A stretch of 64,000 bases of DNA from Bittarella massiliensis (ex Durand et al. 2017) (GCF_017566145.1 NZ_JABFCL010000004.1:1-64000), one strand, 5' to 3'; counted from the first letter of the stretch, positions 43,578-53,210 are shown. Numbers and translations are program-made. Notes: generated by a model not told the origin, from the sequence alone.

Positions 43578-45019
43578 GGGCGCTCCCTCCTCTCTTCCAG
43601 AGCCCGCTTGACGATCTCGTGCTCGTCGAAGTAGACAGTGCAGGTGTCAATGGCCTGGTAGTTTTCGTGCCCCTTCCCGCAGAGGACCACCACGTCCCCC
43701 GGCCCGGCCTCGTCAACGGCCCAGCGGATGGCGTAGTAGCGGTCCACCTCCAGGTGGTAGGGGACGCCCCGGTCCCGCACCCCGGCGACGGTGTCCTCCA
43801 AAATCACATAGGGGTCCTCGTCCCGGGGATTGTCCGAGGAGATGACCATCAAGTCGGCAAAGTCGGCCACGGTGTTTGCCATTTTGGGGCGCTTGGTGCG
43901 ATCGCGCTTGCCCGCGCAGCCGAAGAGGACGATCAGCCGCCGCTTGACAAAGGGCTTGATGGTCTCCAGCAGGTTTTGCAGGGCGTCGGGGGTGTGGGCA
44001 AAGTCGCAGATGACGGTGAAATCGCCGCTGTAGAGCACCTCCGCCCGGCCGTAGACCCCCTGGCAGTGGCAGAGGCCCTTGGCCACCACCGCGAGGGGCA
44101 GCCCCAGGGAGAGGCAGACCCCGGCCACGCTCAAGACGTTGTAGACTGAAAAGAGGCCGGGCATCTTGATGTCCACCGGGCAGCTCTCCCCCCGGTAGCA
44201 GAGGGTGAAGGAGACCCCGTCGGCCCGCTGGCAGATGCCGCTGGCCATCAAATCGGCCTCCCCCTGGGCCGAGCAGGTCAGCACCGGGATGCCGGTCAGC
44301 TGGGGGACACGGCGGCCGTAGGGACAGTCGATGTTGGTGACTGCCCGCCGGCACTGGGAGAAGAGCTTTGCCTTGGCCTGAAAGTAGTTTTCCAGGGTAC
44401 CGTGGTAGTCCAGGTGGTCCTGGGAGAGGTTGGTGAAGGCCCCCACCTGAAAGGTGACCCCGGCCAGCCGGTTTTGGTCCAGCGCCTGGGAGCTGGCCTC
44501 CATCACCGCGTACTCGCACCCCGCCCGGCACATATTGGCCAGCAGGCCGTGCAGGTCGTCGGGCTCGGGGGTGGTAAATTTGGCCGGCAGCTTCACCTCG
44601 CCGATCTCATTTTGAATGGTGCCGATGAGCCCCACCTTGGCGCCGGTGTACTCCAGCACCTGTTTGATGAGGGTGGTGACGGTGGTCTTGCCGTTGGTGC
44701 CGGTGACGGCGATCATCTTGAGCCGGTCGGCGGGAAAACCGTTGAAGGCCGCGCAGAGGGCGCCGTAAGCCGCGCGGGTGTCCTCCACCAGCAGCTGGCA
44801 GGGCAGCCCCAAGTCCCGCTGGGCCACCACGCAGACAGCCCCCTTCTCCACCGCCTGGGCGGCAAAGTCGTGGCCGTCGGCACTGCCGCCGACGATGCAG
44901 CAAAAGACACTGCCCTCCACCGCCTTGCGGGAGTTGGACACCACCGACGCCACCTGGGCGCCGCCGGCAGCGGCCGGGGCGGGCAGCCCCGCCGCCTGTA
45001 AAAGCTCTGCTAAAACCAT
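43574..45019 (-). CDS. murE: UDP-MurNAc-tripeptide synthetase, meso-DAP type
   Basis: Adds the third stem residue. 481 residues with P-loop VTGTNGKTTVTTL, the DFAHTPDALQ motif and the specificity motif DNPR (SSDNPRDEDPY), which is known to mark meso-diaminopimelate rather than lysine addition. It lies directly before murF and after the PBP gene. Confidence 0.96.
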   Translation of the reverse strand: MVLAELLQAAGLPAPAAAGGAQVASVVSNSRKAVEGSVFCCIVGGSADGHDFAAQAVEKGAVCVVAQRDLGLPCQLLVEDTRAAYGALCAAFNGFPADRLKMIAVTGTNGKTTVTTLIKQVLEYTGAKVGLIGTIQNEIGEVKLPAKFTTPEPDDLHGLLANMCRAGCEYAVMEASSQALDQNRLAGVTFQVGAFTNLSQDHLDYHGTLENYFQAKAKLFSQCRRAVTNIDCPYGRRVPQLTGIPVLTCSAQGEADLMASGICQRADGVSFTLCYRGESCPVDIKMPGLFSVYNVLSVAGVCLSLGLPLAVVAKGLCHCQGVYGRAEVLYSGDFTVICDFAHTPDALQNLLETIKPFVKRRLIVLFGCAGKRDRTKRPKMANTVADFADLMVISSDNPRDEDPYVILEDTVAGVRDRGVPYHLEVDRYYAIRWAVDEAGPGDVVVLCGKGHENYQAIDTCTVYFDEHEIVKRALEERRERP

Positions 45020-45150
45020 TGCGCTACTGCCTCCAACCGTTTTGGATTTCCGGGTCCGATCACCTCTCCGCCCTTTGGGGGCGAAAAGCCTCTCTAAAAG
45101 TAAACAGTATACTCCATTTTGCCCGCCAATGCAATTTTTGGGGGGATGGG

Positions 45151-47364
45151 CTAGCCGGCGGTGTCGTCGCTGACGGTCTTATCCCGCAACTCCACCGTGA
45201 CCACCGTGCCGATGGGCACTTCCTCCCCCTCGGCCACCGACTGGGCCACCGAGACCGAGCCGGTGTTGTCCGAGCCGCCGCCGGAAAACTTGATGTTGAT
45301 CTTGGCGTTGGTGGCCATCTGGTTGACGGTGGAGGCCGACATCCCCACCAGGTTTGGCACCCGGGTCATGGTCTGTTCGGCGTCCTCCTCGGTGTAGAGG
45401 GTGATGGTGGAGCCCGCCGGGATGGCGGTGCCCGCCGCCGGGTACTGCTTGACGACGGTGTCACCGCTGCCGACCTTGTTGTACTTAAAGCCTTTGGCCC
45501 GCAGATCGGTCTCGGCCGTCTCCACCGCCTTGTCGGTGACCTTGGGGGCCGACACCATGGCCGCGGCGTCCCCCTCCTCGTACTGGGGGTCAATGCCGAT
45601 GTAGGGCAGAATGTCCGCCATCAGCTTGCCCACCGACGGCGCCACCAGCGAGGAGCCGTAGATGCTGTAAGAGTGGGCCTCGTCCAGGAACATCAACACC
45701 AGGATCTGGGGATCGTCCACCGGGGCAAAGGCCAGGAAGGAGGCCACGTAGGACGACTCCTGCCCGGAACTCAGCTTCTGGGAGGTGCCGGACTTGCCGC
45801 CGATGCGAAAGCCCTTGACATAGGCGTTTTTGCCCGAGGCGTTGGGGTCGGCGATGACGTGCTCCATGATCTCGGCGATCTGCTTGGAGGTGGACTCGCT
45901 GATGACCTGGCGCACCTCGGTGGGCTCGTAATTTTTCACCACGTTGCCGTCTTTGTCCTGAATCTGCTTGACCACGTGGGGCTGGTAGAGGTGCCCGCCG
46001 TTGACCACGGCGCACATGGCGGTGGCCATCTGCAGCGGGGTCACCGAGTTGGTCTGGCCAAAGGAGCTGGAGGCCAGGTCCACGGCGCTGAAGGTCTCGT
46101 GGTAGATGCTCTGCGCCTCGCCGGGCAGGTCGATGCCGGTCTTTTCGGTGAAGCCGAAAGCCTTAAAGTAGGTGGCGAACTTCTCCGCCCCCAGCTTTTC
46201 GGCGGTCATCATAAAGCCGGGGTTGCAGGAGTTTTTCATGATCTCCATGAAGTTTTGCTGCCCGTGGCCGCCCTTGGCGTAGCTGGCGCACTTGATCATC
46301 CGCCCGGCGACCATGTAGTAGCCCGGACAGTAAAAGCTGCTGTCCTGGCTCACCACCCCCTCCTCGAGGGCGGCGGAGGCGGTGATGGGCTTGAAGACCG
46401 AGCCGGGCTCGTAGAGGTCGTTGAGGACCTTGTTGCGCCACTGGCGGGAGCGCTCGTTGGCGAGGGCGGTCTTGAGTTCGTCCCCCTCCAAATTGGCCAC
46501 CCGCTCCTGGGCGGCCGGGTCGTAGAGCTCCATCGGCTCGTTGGGGTCAAAGTCGGGCTTGGTGGACATAGCGAGAATCTCGCCGGTCTTGACGTTCATG
46601 ACAATGCCGCCGCCCCGCTCGGAGGCATGGTGTTCGTCCACCGCCTCTTGGAGGTATTTCTCCAGATAGTGCTGAATGACCTCGTCGATGGTGAGGACCA
46701 CCGTGTTGCCCTGCACCGCGTCGTAGATCTTTTCGTACTCAAAATCCATCTCGGTGCCGCGGGCGTTCTTGGCCGAAACCACCCGCCCGGGGGTGCCGGT
46801 GAGGTATTTGTCGTAGTAGCTCTCGACCCCGGCCAGGCCCTGGTTGTCGCTGCCGACAAAGCCCAGCACGGTGGAGCAGAAATTGCCGTAGGGGTAGTAG
46901 CGCTTGGTGTCCTCGGCGGTGTAGATGGCGCCGATCTTGTTCTCGCTGGCAAATTGGAGCACCTTGTCGACGGTCTCTTTGTCCACCTTTTTCTTGAGGT
47001 ACTCGCGGAAGTTGCTCTTGTGGCTCTTCTCGAGAATCTCGTCCTTGTCGACCTCCAAAATGGCAGAGAGCCCGGAGGCGATCAGTTCCCTCTGGGCGTC
47101 GTCTTCGATGTCGTTGGGGGAGAGGATGACGTTCCACACCGTGTTGGAGGTGGCCAGAACGTTGCCGTTGCGGTCGGTGATGTCGCCCCGGGTGGGGTTG
47201 ATGACCGTATCGCGCAGCTGCTGTTCACTGGCCAGGTCGCGGTATTCCCTCCCCTTGAAAATCTGTATGTTCACCAGGCTGCCGAACACGGCGCCAAAGC
47301 CGATAACCACCACCAAAAAGAGGATGATATAGACCCGCATGTGCATCTTTTTCGTCGGTTTCAT
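45151..47364 (-). CDS. spoVD: Class B penicillin-binding protein with PASTA domains (SpoVD/Pbp2X type)
   Basis: Transpeptidase partner of FtsW. 737 residues: cytoplasmic tail, one membrane helix (VYIILFLVVVIGFGAVFG), dimerisation domain (TRGDITDRNGNVLA), transpeptidase with catalytic Ser322 in GSVFKP, the SCN motif (KNSCNPG) and Lys524 in KSGTS, then two C-terminal PASTA domains. ATG 47364 (MKPTKKMHMRV) is preferred over the longer frame. SpoVD versus a division Pbp2B role cannot be separated, as Clostridia often have only one here. Confidence 0.92.
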   Translation of the reverse strand: MKPTKKMHMRVYIILFLVVVIGFGAVFGSLVNIQIFKGREYRDLASEQQLRDTVINPTRGDITDRNGNVLATSNTVWNVILSPNDIEDDAQRELIASGLSAILEVDKDEILEKSHKSNFREYLKKKVDKETVDKVLQFASENKIGAIYTAEDTKRYYPYGNFCSTVLGFVGSDNQGLAGVESYYDKYLTGTPGRVVSAKNARGTEMDFEYEKIYDAVQGNTVVLTIDEVIQHYLEKYLQEAVDEHHASERGGGIVMNVKTGEILAMSTKPDFDPNEPMELYDPAAQERVANLEGDELKTALANERSRQWRNKVLNDLYEPGSVFKPITASAALEEGVVSQDSSFYCPGYYMVAGRMIKCASYAKGGHGQQNFMEIMKNSCNPGFMMTAEKLGAEKFATYFKAFGFTEKTGIDLPGEAQSIYHETFSAVDLASSSFGQTNSVTPLQMATAMCAVVNGGHLYQPHVVKQIQDKDGNVVKNYEPTEVRQVISESTSKQIAEIMEHVIADPNASGKNAYVKGFRIGGKSGTSQKLSSGQESSYVASFLAFAPVDDPQILVLMFLDEAHSYSIYGSSLVAPSVGKLMADILPYIGIDPQYEEGDAAAMVSAPKVTDKAVETAETDLRAKGFKYNKVGSGDTVVKQYPAAGTAIPAGSTITLYTEEDAEQTMTRVPNLVGMSASTVNQMATNAKINIKFSGGGSDNTGSVSVAQSVAEGEEVPIGTVVTVELRDKTVSDDTAG

Positions 47365-47440
47365 AATGCAGCTCTCTGCCCCCTTTGCCAAAAAAAGGGT
47401 CAAGATTTTCTCTCAACCCTCTCAACTCATTCCTATTGGA

Positions 47441-47905
47441 TTAAAGGCCCAGGTATTCCTTTATTTTGCTGCCGATGGTCCCCAGAATGCCCTTGGCCGG
47501 AGAGTCGTTTTTGGCCACATAGACCTTGTTCTCCTGGTTGAGACTGACGTACTCGACCTGCTGGTTGTCCACCTTGACCAGCCCCAGGGTGTTCTGGGCG
47601 TATTCCTCCACGTGGGCGAGGGACATCTTGCTCTCCACCTGCATGTTCAGCCGGGTGGTCTCGCTCTGGGTGCTCTCCAGTTCGGTCTTGGCCGCCCGCA
47701 GATCGTCCCCCAGCTCCACCAGCTGTACCCGGGAGTAGAGCATCATCCCCGCGAGGATGACGATCACCGCTGCCAGCAGAATCTTGGCCGCCGGGGTGCT
47801 CTTTTTCTGGGGCAGGGGCTTCTCATTTTTGATGACCCGCATCCGGGGCTCCCGGTTTTCAAAGAGCGACAGGTCGTAGGCCTGCGCCTCGCTGGTGTTT
47901 CGCAT
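47441..47905 (-). CDS. ftsL: FtsL-like septum protein
   Basis: A 154-residue bitopic protein: about 40 cytoplasmic residues, a membrane helix (ILLAAVIVILAGMMLYS), then a heptad coiled coil and a short tail ending KIKEYLGL. Position between rsmH and the PBP gene is diagnostic, as FtsL sequences are poorly conserved. GTG 47911 is an alternative start; GAGAGG lies upstream of both. Confidence 0.82.
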   Translation of the reverse strand: MRNTSEAQAYDLSLFENREPRMRVIKNEKPLPQKKSTPAAKILLAAVIVILAGMMLYSRVQLVELGDDLRAAKTELESTQSETTRLNMQVESKMSLAHVEEYAQNTLGLVKVDNQQVEYVSLNQENKVYVAKNDSPAKGILGTIGSKIKEYLGL

Positions 47906-47912
47906 GATCACT

Positions 47913-48875
47913 TCATCCTCTCTCTGTGGGAATCGGCCCGCCCGCCTCCGGCAGCTTTTCGATGACCCGCAATTTGGCGCTGTGGCTGCGCGGGTTCTCG
48001 GCCAGCTCCTCCGGGGTGGCGGTGATGGGTTTCTTGCAAATCAGCCTGCCCCGCGGCTTCTTGCCGCAGACGCAGACGGGAAAGTCGGGCGGGCAGGTAC
48101 AGCCCACCGTCCAACTGGCAAACTGGCGCTTCACCATCCGGTCCTCCAGGGAGTGGAAGGTGATGACGCAGAAGCGCCCGCCCGGGGCCAGCCGGTCAAA
48201 GATGGCCTCCATCCCGGCGGCCAGGCTCTCAAACTCCCCGTTGACCTCGATGCGGATGGCCTGAAAGGTCTGCCGGGCAGGGTTTTTCTCTTTTCGCCGC
48301 ACCGCGGGTGGAAGGGCCGACTTGACCGCCTCCACCAGCTGGGCGGTGGTTTCGATGGGGTGCTGTTCCCGGAGCCGCTCGATCTTGCGGGCGATCTGCC
48401 GGGCGTATTTCTCCTCGCCGTAGGCGAAGAGGATGCGGGTCAGTTCTTCAGTGGAATAGCCGTTGACCACGTCGTAGGCCGAGAGGCCAGACTGGCTCAT
48501 CCGCATGTCCAGCGGGGCGTCCACCCGGTAGGAAAACCCCCGCTCGGGGGTGTCCAGCTGGTGGGAGGAGACCCCCAGGTCCAGCAGGGCGCCGTCGATG
48601 GTCCTGACGCCCAGTTCGTCCAGGGCGGGGGCGGCGTTTTTGAAGTCCTCCTGCACCACCTGGGCGCAGGGGTAGGGGGCCAGCCGCGCGCTGGCGGTCT
48701 TGACCGCGTCGGGGTCTTTGTCCAGGGCGATGAGCCGGCCGGTCGTGAGCCGCTTGGCGATCTCCTGCGAGTGGCCGGCCCCGCCGGCCGTGCCGTCCAG
48801 ATAGATGCCGGCGGGGTTGATGGCCAGGTTTTCCAGGCACTCCCCCAGCAGCACCGGTTTGTGGGAAAATTCCAC
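47913..48875 (-). CDS. rsmH: 16S rRNA (cytosine1402-N4)-methyltransferase
   Basis: SAM-dependent methylation of 16S rRNA C1402. 320 residues from GTG 48875 (VEFSHKPVLLGECL), with GGAGGGGGGAGAG just upstream. Family motifs: DGTAGGAGHS, DKDPDAV, GALLDLGVSSHQLD and FHSLEDR. A longer open frame reaches into mraZ but is unsupported. Confidence 0.95.
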   Translation of the reverse strand: MEFSHKPVLLGECLENLAINPAGIYLDGTAGGAGHSQEIAKRLTTGRLIALDKDPDAVKTASARLAPYPCAQVVQEDFKNAAPALDELGVRTIDGALLDLGVSSHQLDTPERGFSYRVDAPLDMRMSQSGLSAYDVVNGYSTEELTRILFAYGEEKYARQIARKIERLREQHPIETTAQLVEAVKSALPPAVRRKEKNPARQTFQAIRIEVNGEFESLAAGMEAIFDRLAPGGRFCVITFHSLEDRMVKRQFASWTVGCTCPPDFPVCVCGKKPRGRLICKKPITATPEELAENPRSHSAKLRVIEKLPEAGGPIPTERG

Positions 48876-48897
48876 CGGCTCTCCCCCCCTCCGCGGG

Positions 48898-49320
48898 CTA
48901 GAAGCCCAGCTCGTCCATGATCCCGGCGATGTCGTCCGAGTCGAGTTTGGCGCACTCCTCGTCCCAGCGGGACCTGTCCCAAATCTCGGCGTGGTTGGAG
49001 GCGCCGACCACCACCACGTCCTTTTCCAGCCCGGCGTATTCCCGCAGGGCCGCAGGGAGGAGGATTCGCCCCTGCTTGTCCGGTTCGCACTCCACCGCAC
49101 CCGCAAAGAGGATGCGCTGGAAGGGCCGCGCTTTGGACATGGGCAGGCCCTTGATCTTTTCGGCGAGGAGGTTCCACTCTTCATAGGAATAGGCCGCCAG
49201 GCAGGCGTCGCCCAGGCTCTTGGTCACCACAAAGCGCACCCCCAAATCGTCCCGCAGCCGGGCCGGAAAGATCATCCGCCCCTTGGGATCGATGTTGTGG
49301 CTGTACTCCCCGATGAGCAT
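48898..49320 (-). CDS. mraZ: Transcriptional regulator MraZ
   Basis: 140-residue AbrB-fold DNA-binding protein with two repeats (GEYSHNIDPKGRMIFPARLR; ECEPDKQGRILLPAALREY). It is known to bind repeats upstream of its own operon. ATG 49320 follows GGGGGTGAGGAG. It heads the dcw cluster. Confidence 0.96.
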   Translation of the reverse strand: MLIGEYSHNIDPKGRMIFPARLRDDLGVRFVVTKSLGDACLAAYSYEEWNLLAEKIKGLPMSKARPFQRILFAGAVECEPDKQGRILLPAALREYAGLEKDVVVVGASNHAEIWDRSRWDEECAKLDSDDIAGIMDELGF

Positions 49321-49352
49321 CTCCTCACCCCCTTTGTGGTGTTTCGTGCCTT

Positions 49353-49372
49353 TTTCCACCACTTTTCACCAC
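49353..49372 (-). promoter_or_regulatory. MraZ box repeats
   Basis: Two adjacent 10-bp units on the minus strand, GTGGTGAAAA and GTGGTGGAAA, lie between the -10 box and mraZ. They resemble the AAAGTG-type tandem sites described for MraZ proteins, including the 10-bp spacing. Confidence 0.65.
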
Positions 49373-49380
49373 TTGAACCT

Positions 49381-49409
49381 ATTATAGGGCCCGTCCCCTC
49401 AAAAATCAA
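49381..49409 (-). promoter_or_regulatory. Promoter of the dcw cluster
   Basis: Minus-strand TTGATT (49404-49409), 17 bases, perfect TATAAT (49381-49386). Transcription would start at or beside the MraZ boxes. Confidence 0.75.
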
Positions 49410-49690
49410 GGGCCGGGCTCGTTTTTTTGGAATGTTTACATTTCCAATTGTTTCCTGAATTGCTGTTTTTTCAGGCTGTTTTTCACAAAAACAACAGGGT
49501 GGTTCTTCTTTTTTATGCGCTCTTTTCCAGTCCTTTCCTCCCTCCTTTTCCGGTGGGGAGAAGTGGGGGGCTGGTTGCCGGGCGGCGCAGCCCCTCCCCC
49601 TCTTGGGCGCGGCAAAAAAGTTGAAACCGGCGGGGCGGCCCCTGTGCAGCAACACCAGCCCCCGCCGTCTCGGCAGGCCGCGCAGCCCAC

Positions 49691-49727
49691 AAAAAAACAC
49701 CGCGGGGAGCCGGTTGGCTCTCCGCGG
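49691..49727 (-). terminator. Terminator after the 150-aa gene
   Basis: CCGCGGAGAGCC and GGCTCCCCGCGG pair with one mismatch on the minus strand, then TG and seven T. The DNA from 49410 to 49690 shows no supported gene. Confidence 0.75.
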
Positions 49728-49750
49728 CGCGAACGCAGACAAAACAGGGG

Positions 49751-50203
49751 CTATTTCTTTCGGCCCCGCAGCTTGGCGCGGGTCTCCTTGACCTCTTCCA
49801 TCGAGGCCACCAAAAACTGCTCGGTGCTCTTCATCAGGTTGTCGGCAAACTCGGTGGCGGCCTGCCGCATCTCCCGGGCCTGCATCTGGGCCTGGCTGAT
49901 GATCTCGGCCGCCTTCTGCTGGGCGGCTTTGGTCAGGTCGTCCTGGTTGACGATGGCGCGGGCCTTGTCCTCGGCCTTTTTGACAATGGAGGCCGCCTCC
50001 TTCTTGGCGGTGGTGATGATCTCGGCCCGGTCGTTGACAATGGCCTTGGCCTGGCGCACCTCGGCCGGCAGGTTGAGGCGGATGTCGTCGGTCAACTCCC
50101 GCATCTTCTCAATGTCCACCACCCGGCGGCCGCCGGAGAGGGGCAGGGTCCAGGCGTCCTCCAGGGCCTCGTCCAGCAAATCCAAAATCTCGTCGATGTT
50201 CAT
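49751..50203 (-). CDS. Coiled-coil protein related to ATP synthase stalk-like subunits
   Basis: 150 residues, alpha-helical with a long central coiled coil (EIITTAKKEAASIVKKAEDKAR), no membrane helix. Clostridial genomes commonly have this gene after coaD and call it an ATPase-like protein; true function unknown. The Ala/Lys-rich heptads resemble the peripheral stalk of ATP synthases, and part of the similarity is composition. Overlaps coaD by four bases. Confidence 0.75.
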   Translation of the reverse strand: MNIDEILDLLDEALEDAWTLPLSGGRRVVDIEKMRELTDDIRLNLPAEVRQAKAIVNDRAEIITTAKKEAASIVKKAEDKARAIVNQDDLTKAAQQKAAEIISQAQMQAREMRQAATEFADNLMKSTEQFLVASMEEVKETRAKLRGRKK

Positions 50204-50691
50204 TTTGACACTCCTTTACTCAACCGCTGTTTGATGGGCTCAATGATCGCCTGGGGGACAAAGTCGTCGATGTCGCCGCCAAAGGCCGCGATCTGCTTGA
50301 CCAGGCTGGAACTGAGGTACATGTACTTGGAATTGGTGTTGAGGAAGATGGTCTCCAGCTGGGGGTTGAGCTTTTTGTTGGCCAGGGCCATCTGAAATTC
50401 GTACTCAAAGTCGCTGACGGCCCGCAGGCCGCGAACGGAGGCGGTGGCCCCCACCTGGCGGGCGTAGTTCACCAAAAGTCCCTCGTAGGCGTCCACCTCG
50501 ACATTCGCCAGATCGCCGGTGACTGCCCGAATCAGCTCCACCCGCTCCGCCACCGAAAAGGCGGTGCGCTTGTCGGGGTTGACCGAGACCAGCACCACCA
50601 CCCGGTCAAAGAGGCGGGAGGCCCGCAGGATGATGTCCAGATGGCCCTTGGTGATGGGGTCGAAACTGCCGGGGCAGAGGGCGGTGCGCAT
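50200..50691 (-). CDS. coaD: Pantetheine-phosphate adenylyltransferase
   Basis: Penultimate step of coenzyme A synthesis, forming dephospho-CoA from 4'-phosphopantetheine and ATP. 163 residues with the nucleotidyltransferase motif GSFDPITKGHLDII, GLRAVSDFEYEF and a late SSSLVKQIA. It starts one base after the rsmD stop. Confidence 0.96.
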   Translation of the reverse strand: MRTALCPGSFDPITKGHLDIILRASRLFDRVVVLVSVNPDKRTAFSVAERVELIRAVTGDLANVEVDAYEGLLVNYARQVGATASVRGLRAVSDFEYEFQMALANKKLNPQLETIFLNTNSKYMYLSSSLVKQIAAFGGDIDDFVPQAIIEPIKQRLSKGVSK

Positions 50692-51234
50692 CTACTCCTC
50701 CCCCTTTTGGTAGAGGGAGACGACCGTCTTGCCGTAGCGGTAGCTCTTTTGCCTTTGAAGGAGGCCGTAGCTCTCCTCCAAGGGCAGGTCCCGCTCCCCC
50801 TCCACCAGCACTTTGCCGCCGGGGGCCAGCACCGGCGCCAGGGCGGTGAGGATCTCGCCGTACTGGCCGCAGCGGTAGGGGGGATCGACAAAGACAAAGT
50901 CAAAGCGCTCCCGGCAGCGGGCCAGGTAGGACAGGGCGTCGGCCTGCAGAACGCGGGCCCGCTCGGCCACCTTGGCGGCCTGGACGTTGCGCTTGATCAC
51001 CTCCTGGCTGCGGCGGTCCTGGTCGACAAAGACGCAGAGACTGGCCCCCCGGCTGAGGGCCTCGATCCCCAGCTGGCCGGAGCCGGCAAAGAGGTCGAGG
51101 GCGGTGCGGCCGGGCAGTTCAAAGTGGATGGCGCTGAACAGCCCCTCCTTCACCCGGTCGGCGGTGGGGCGGACATCCTGCCCAGGGACCGTCTCCAGCT
51201 TGACGCCCCGGGCTGTTCCGGTAATGACTCTCAT
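50692..51234 (-). CDS. rsmD: 16S rRNA (guanine966-N2)-methyltransferase
   Basis: 180 residues with MRVITGTARGVKL at the start, DLFAGSGQLGIEALSRGA for SAM binding and the catalytic DPPY (VDPPYRCGQYG). The rsmD-coaD order is very common in bacteria. It has its own promoter. Confidence 0.95.
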   Translation of the reverse strand: MRVITGTARGVKLETVPGQDVRPTADRVKEGLFSAIHFELPGRTALDLFAGSGQLGIEALSRGASLCVFVDQDRRSQEVIKRNVQAAKVAERARVLQADALSYLARCRERFDFVFVDPPYRCGQYGEILTALAPVLAPGGKVLVEGERDLPLEESYGLLQRQKSYRYGKTVVSLYQKGEE

Positions 51235-51299
51235 GGCAGATTCCTCGTGCGGGCGGTTCGGGCGCGCCCGGCCGTCCGCTCTCTCCTGTTACTGTTCAT

Positions 51300-51328
51300 A
51301 TTATCCCGAATGGGAAAGGGGTTGTCAA
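51300..51328 (-). promoter_or_regulatory. Promoter of rsmD-coaD
   Basis: Minus-strand TTGACA (51323-51328), 17 bases, GATAAT (51300-51305). Confidence 0.7.
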
Positions 51329-51359
51329 GTTTTTTCGACAGCCTTTGCAGGGGCTGGCA

Positions 51360-53180
51360 CTACTTCCCATTGAAGTAGTTGTAGACGGCCAGGGCGGCGC
51401 TCTTGGGCAGTTTGCCCCGGTCCATCAGCACCTGCACCGGCGCCAGGGAGATCTCCTCCAGCGACTGAAAGGCCCCCAGAAGCTGCTTGGCCCGCTTCTC
51501 CCCCACCCCGGGGATGTTGGTCAGTTCCGACTTGAGGGATGAATTCTTGTGCAGCTTGCGCTGGTAGGAGATGGCGTAGCGGTGCACCTCGTCTTGAATG
51601 GTGGTGACCAGCTTGAAGGCCGCTTTGAAGGAGGAGAGGGCCACCTCCGAGCCGTCCAGGGCGATGGCCCGGGTGCGGTGCTTCTGGTCCTTGACCATCC
51701 CGAACACCGGGATTTGCAGCCCCATCTGGGCCACCAGGGGGCGGATGGCCGAGACGTGCCCCTTGCCGCCGTCGAGGAGGATCAGGTCGGGGGTGGTGGC
51801 AAAGCCCTCGTCGGCGTCGCCGTTTTTCAGCCGGGTCAGCCGGCGGGTGAGGGCCTCTTTCATGGAGGAGTAGTCGTCCTGCCCCACCACCGACTGGATC
51901 TTAAAGCGCTTGTAGGCACGGCGGTAGGGGCGGCCGTCTTTAAAGACCACCATCCCACACACCTTGTAGCTTTCCCCCAGGTTGGAGATGTCATAACTCT
52001 CGATGTAGGCGGGGGGTTCTTCCAGCCCCAGCAGCTTGGCCAGCTCGTCCAGAGCGGCGATCTCCCGCGCCGGGCGGCGGCTGCGGTAGGAGATGCCGGT
52101 GACCGCGTTGTCATAGGCCATCTTCACCAGCCGCAGCTTCTCCCCCCGCTGGGGGATCAGCAGTTCGGCCTTGCTCCCCCGCCGCTCGCTCAACAGCTGT
52201 TCGATGAGGGGGCGGTCGGGCAGCTCCAGTTCCAGCAGCACCTCTTTGGGCAGGTCGGCGCGGGTGGTGTAGTAGCGGGCCACAAATTCGTTGAGGATGT
52301 CGGCGGGGGCGCCGTCGTCCTTTAAGAGGTACTCGTCCTTGTCCGAGAGGCGGCCCTGGCGGAACTTGAGGACCACCACGCAGACCTTCCCCTCCCCCTT
52401 GGCCAGGGCGATGGCATCCATGTCCACCTTGCTCTCAAAGACCACCTTCTGCCGCTCACCCAGCCGCTGCAGCGACTGCAGTTGGTCCCGCACGGCGGCG
52501 GCCTTCTCAAATTCCAGGTTCTCGCTGTAGCGCTGCATTTCGGACTGCAGGTCCTTGATGATCTTGTCGGCCCCGGTGGTGATGTAGGCGATGGCCCGGT
52601 CCACCATCTCCCGGTACTGGGCCTGGCTGATCTTGCCGGTGCAGACCCCGCAGCACTGCTTGATGTGGTAGTTGAGGCAGGGCCGCTCCCGCCCGATGTC
52701 CTGGGGGAAGCGCTTTTTGCAGCTGGGAAGCAGAAAGGCCTTTTTGGCCAGCTCCACGCTCTGGGTGACGATGAAGGAGCTGGTGTAGGGGCCGATATAG
52801 GTGCTGCCGTCGTCGATTTTCTGCTTGGCGGCCTGGATGTCGGGCCAGTCGCCGGGGGTGATTTTGATGTAGTGGTAGCCCTTGTCGTCCTTTAAGAGGA
52901 TGTTGTACTTGGGGCTGTACTGCTTGATGAGGCTGCACTCTAGCACCAGGGCCTCGAACTCGCTCTGGGTGACGATGAAGTCAAAGTCGTTGACGTGCAG
53001 CACCATCTGATAGACCTTGGGCAGGTGGCTCTCCACCGCCATGAAGTAGCTGGAAACCCGGTTTTTCAGCTTTTTGGCCTTGCCCACGTAGATGACCTGG
53101 CCGGTCTTGTCCTTCATGATGTAGACCCCTGGCTCCAGGGGCAGCTGGTGGGATTTCTGCCGCAGCTGTTCCAGTGTCAT
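51360..53180 (-). CDS. uvrC: Excinuclease ABC subunit UvrC
   Basis: Makes both incisions of nucleotide excision repair. 606 residues: GIY-YIG domain (GVYIMKDKTGQVIYVGKAKKLKNR), a Cys-containing region (CLNYHIKQCCGVC), UVR motif, RNase H-like domain (IESYDISNLGES; LILLDGGKGH) and C-terminal HhH (NIPGVGEKRAKQLL). ATG 53180 follows GGAGGAGCGCC. It has only 31 bases to the upstream terminator, so its promoter is unclear. Confidence 0.97.
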   Translation of the reverse strand: MTLEQLRQKSHQLPLEPGVYIMKDKTGQVIYVGKAKKLKNRVSSYFMAVESHLPKVYQMVLHVNDFDFIVTQSEFEALVLECSLIKQYSPKYNILLKDDKGYHYIKITPGDWPDIQAAKQKIDDGSTYIGPYTSSFIVTQSVELAKKAFLLPSCKKRFPQDIGRERPCLNYHIKQCCGVCTGKISQAQYREMVDRAIAYITTGADKIIKDLQSEMQRYSENLEFEKAAAVRDQLQSLQRLGERQKVVFESKVDMDAIALAKGEGKVCVVVLKFRQGRLSDKDEYLLKDDGAPADILNEFVARYYTTRADLPKEVLLELELPDRPLIEQLLSERRGSKAELLIPQRGEKLRLVKMAYDNAVTGISYRSRRPAREIAALDELAKLLGLEEPPAYIESYDISNLGESYKVCGMVVFKDGRPYRRAYKRFKIQSVVGQDDYSSMKEALTRRLTRLKNGDADEGFATTPDLILLDGGKGHVSAIRPLVAQMGLQIPVFGMVKDQKHRTRAIALDGSEVALSSFKAAFKLVTTIQDEVHRYAISYQRKLHKNSSLKSELTNIPGVGEKRAKQLLGAFQSLEEISLAPVQVLMDRGKLPKSAALAVYNYFNGK

Positions 53181-53210
53181 GGCGCTCCTCCTCCCGCTCT
53201 GCAAAGACGC

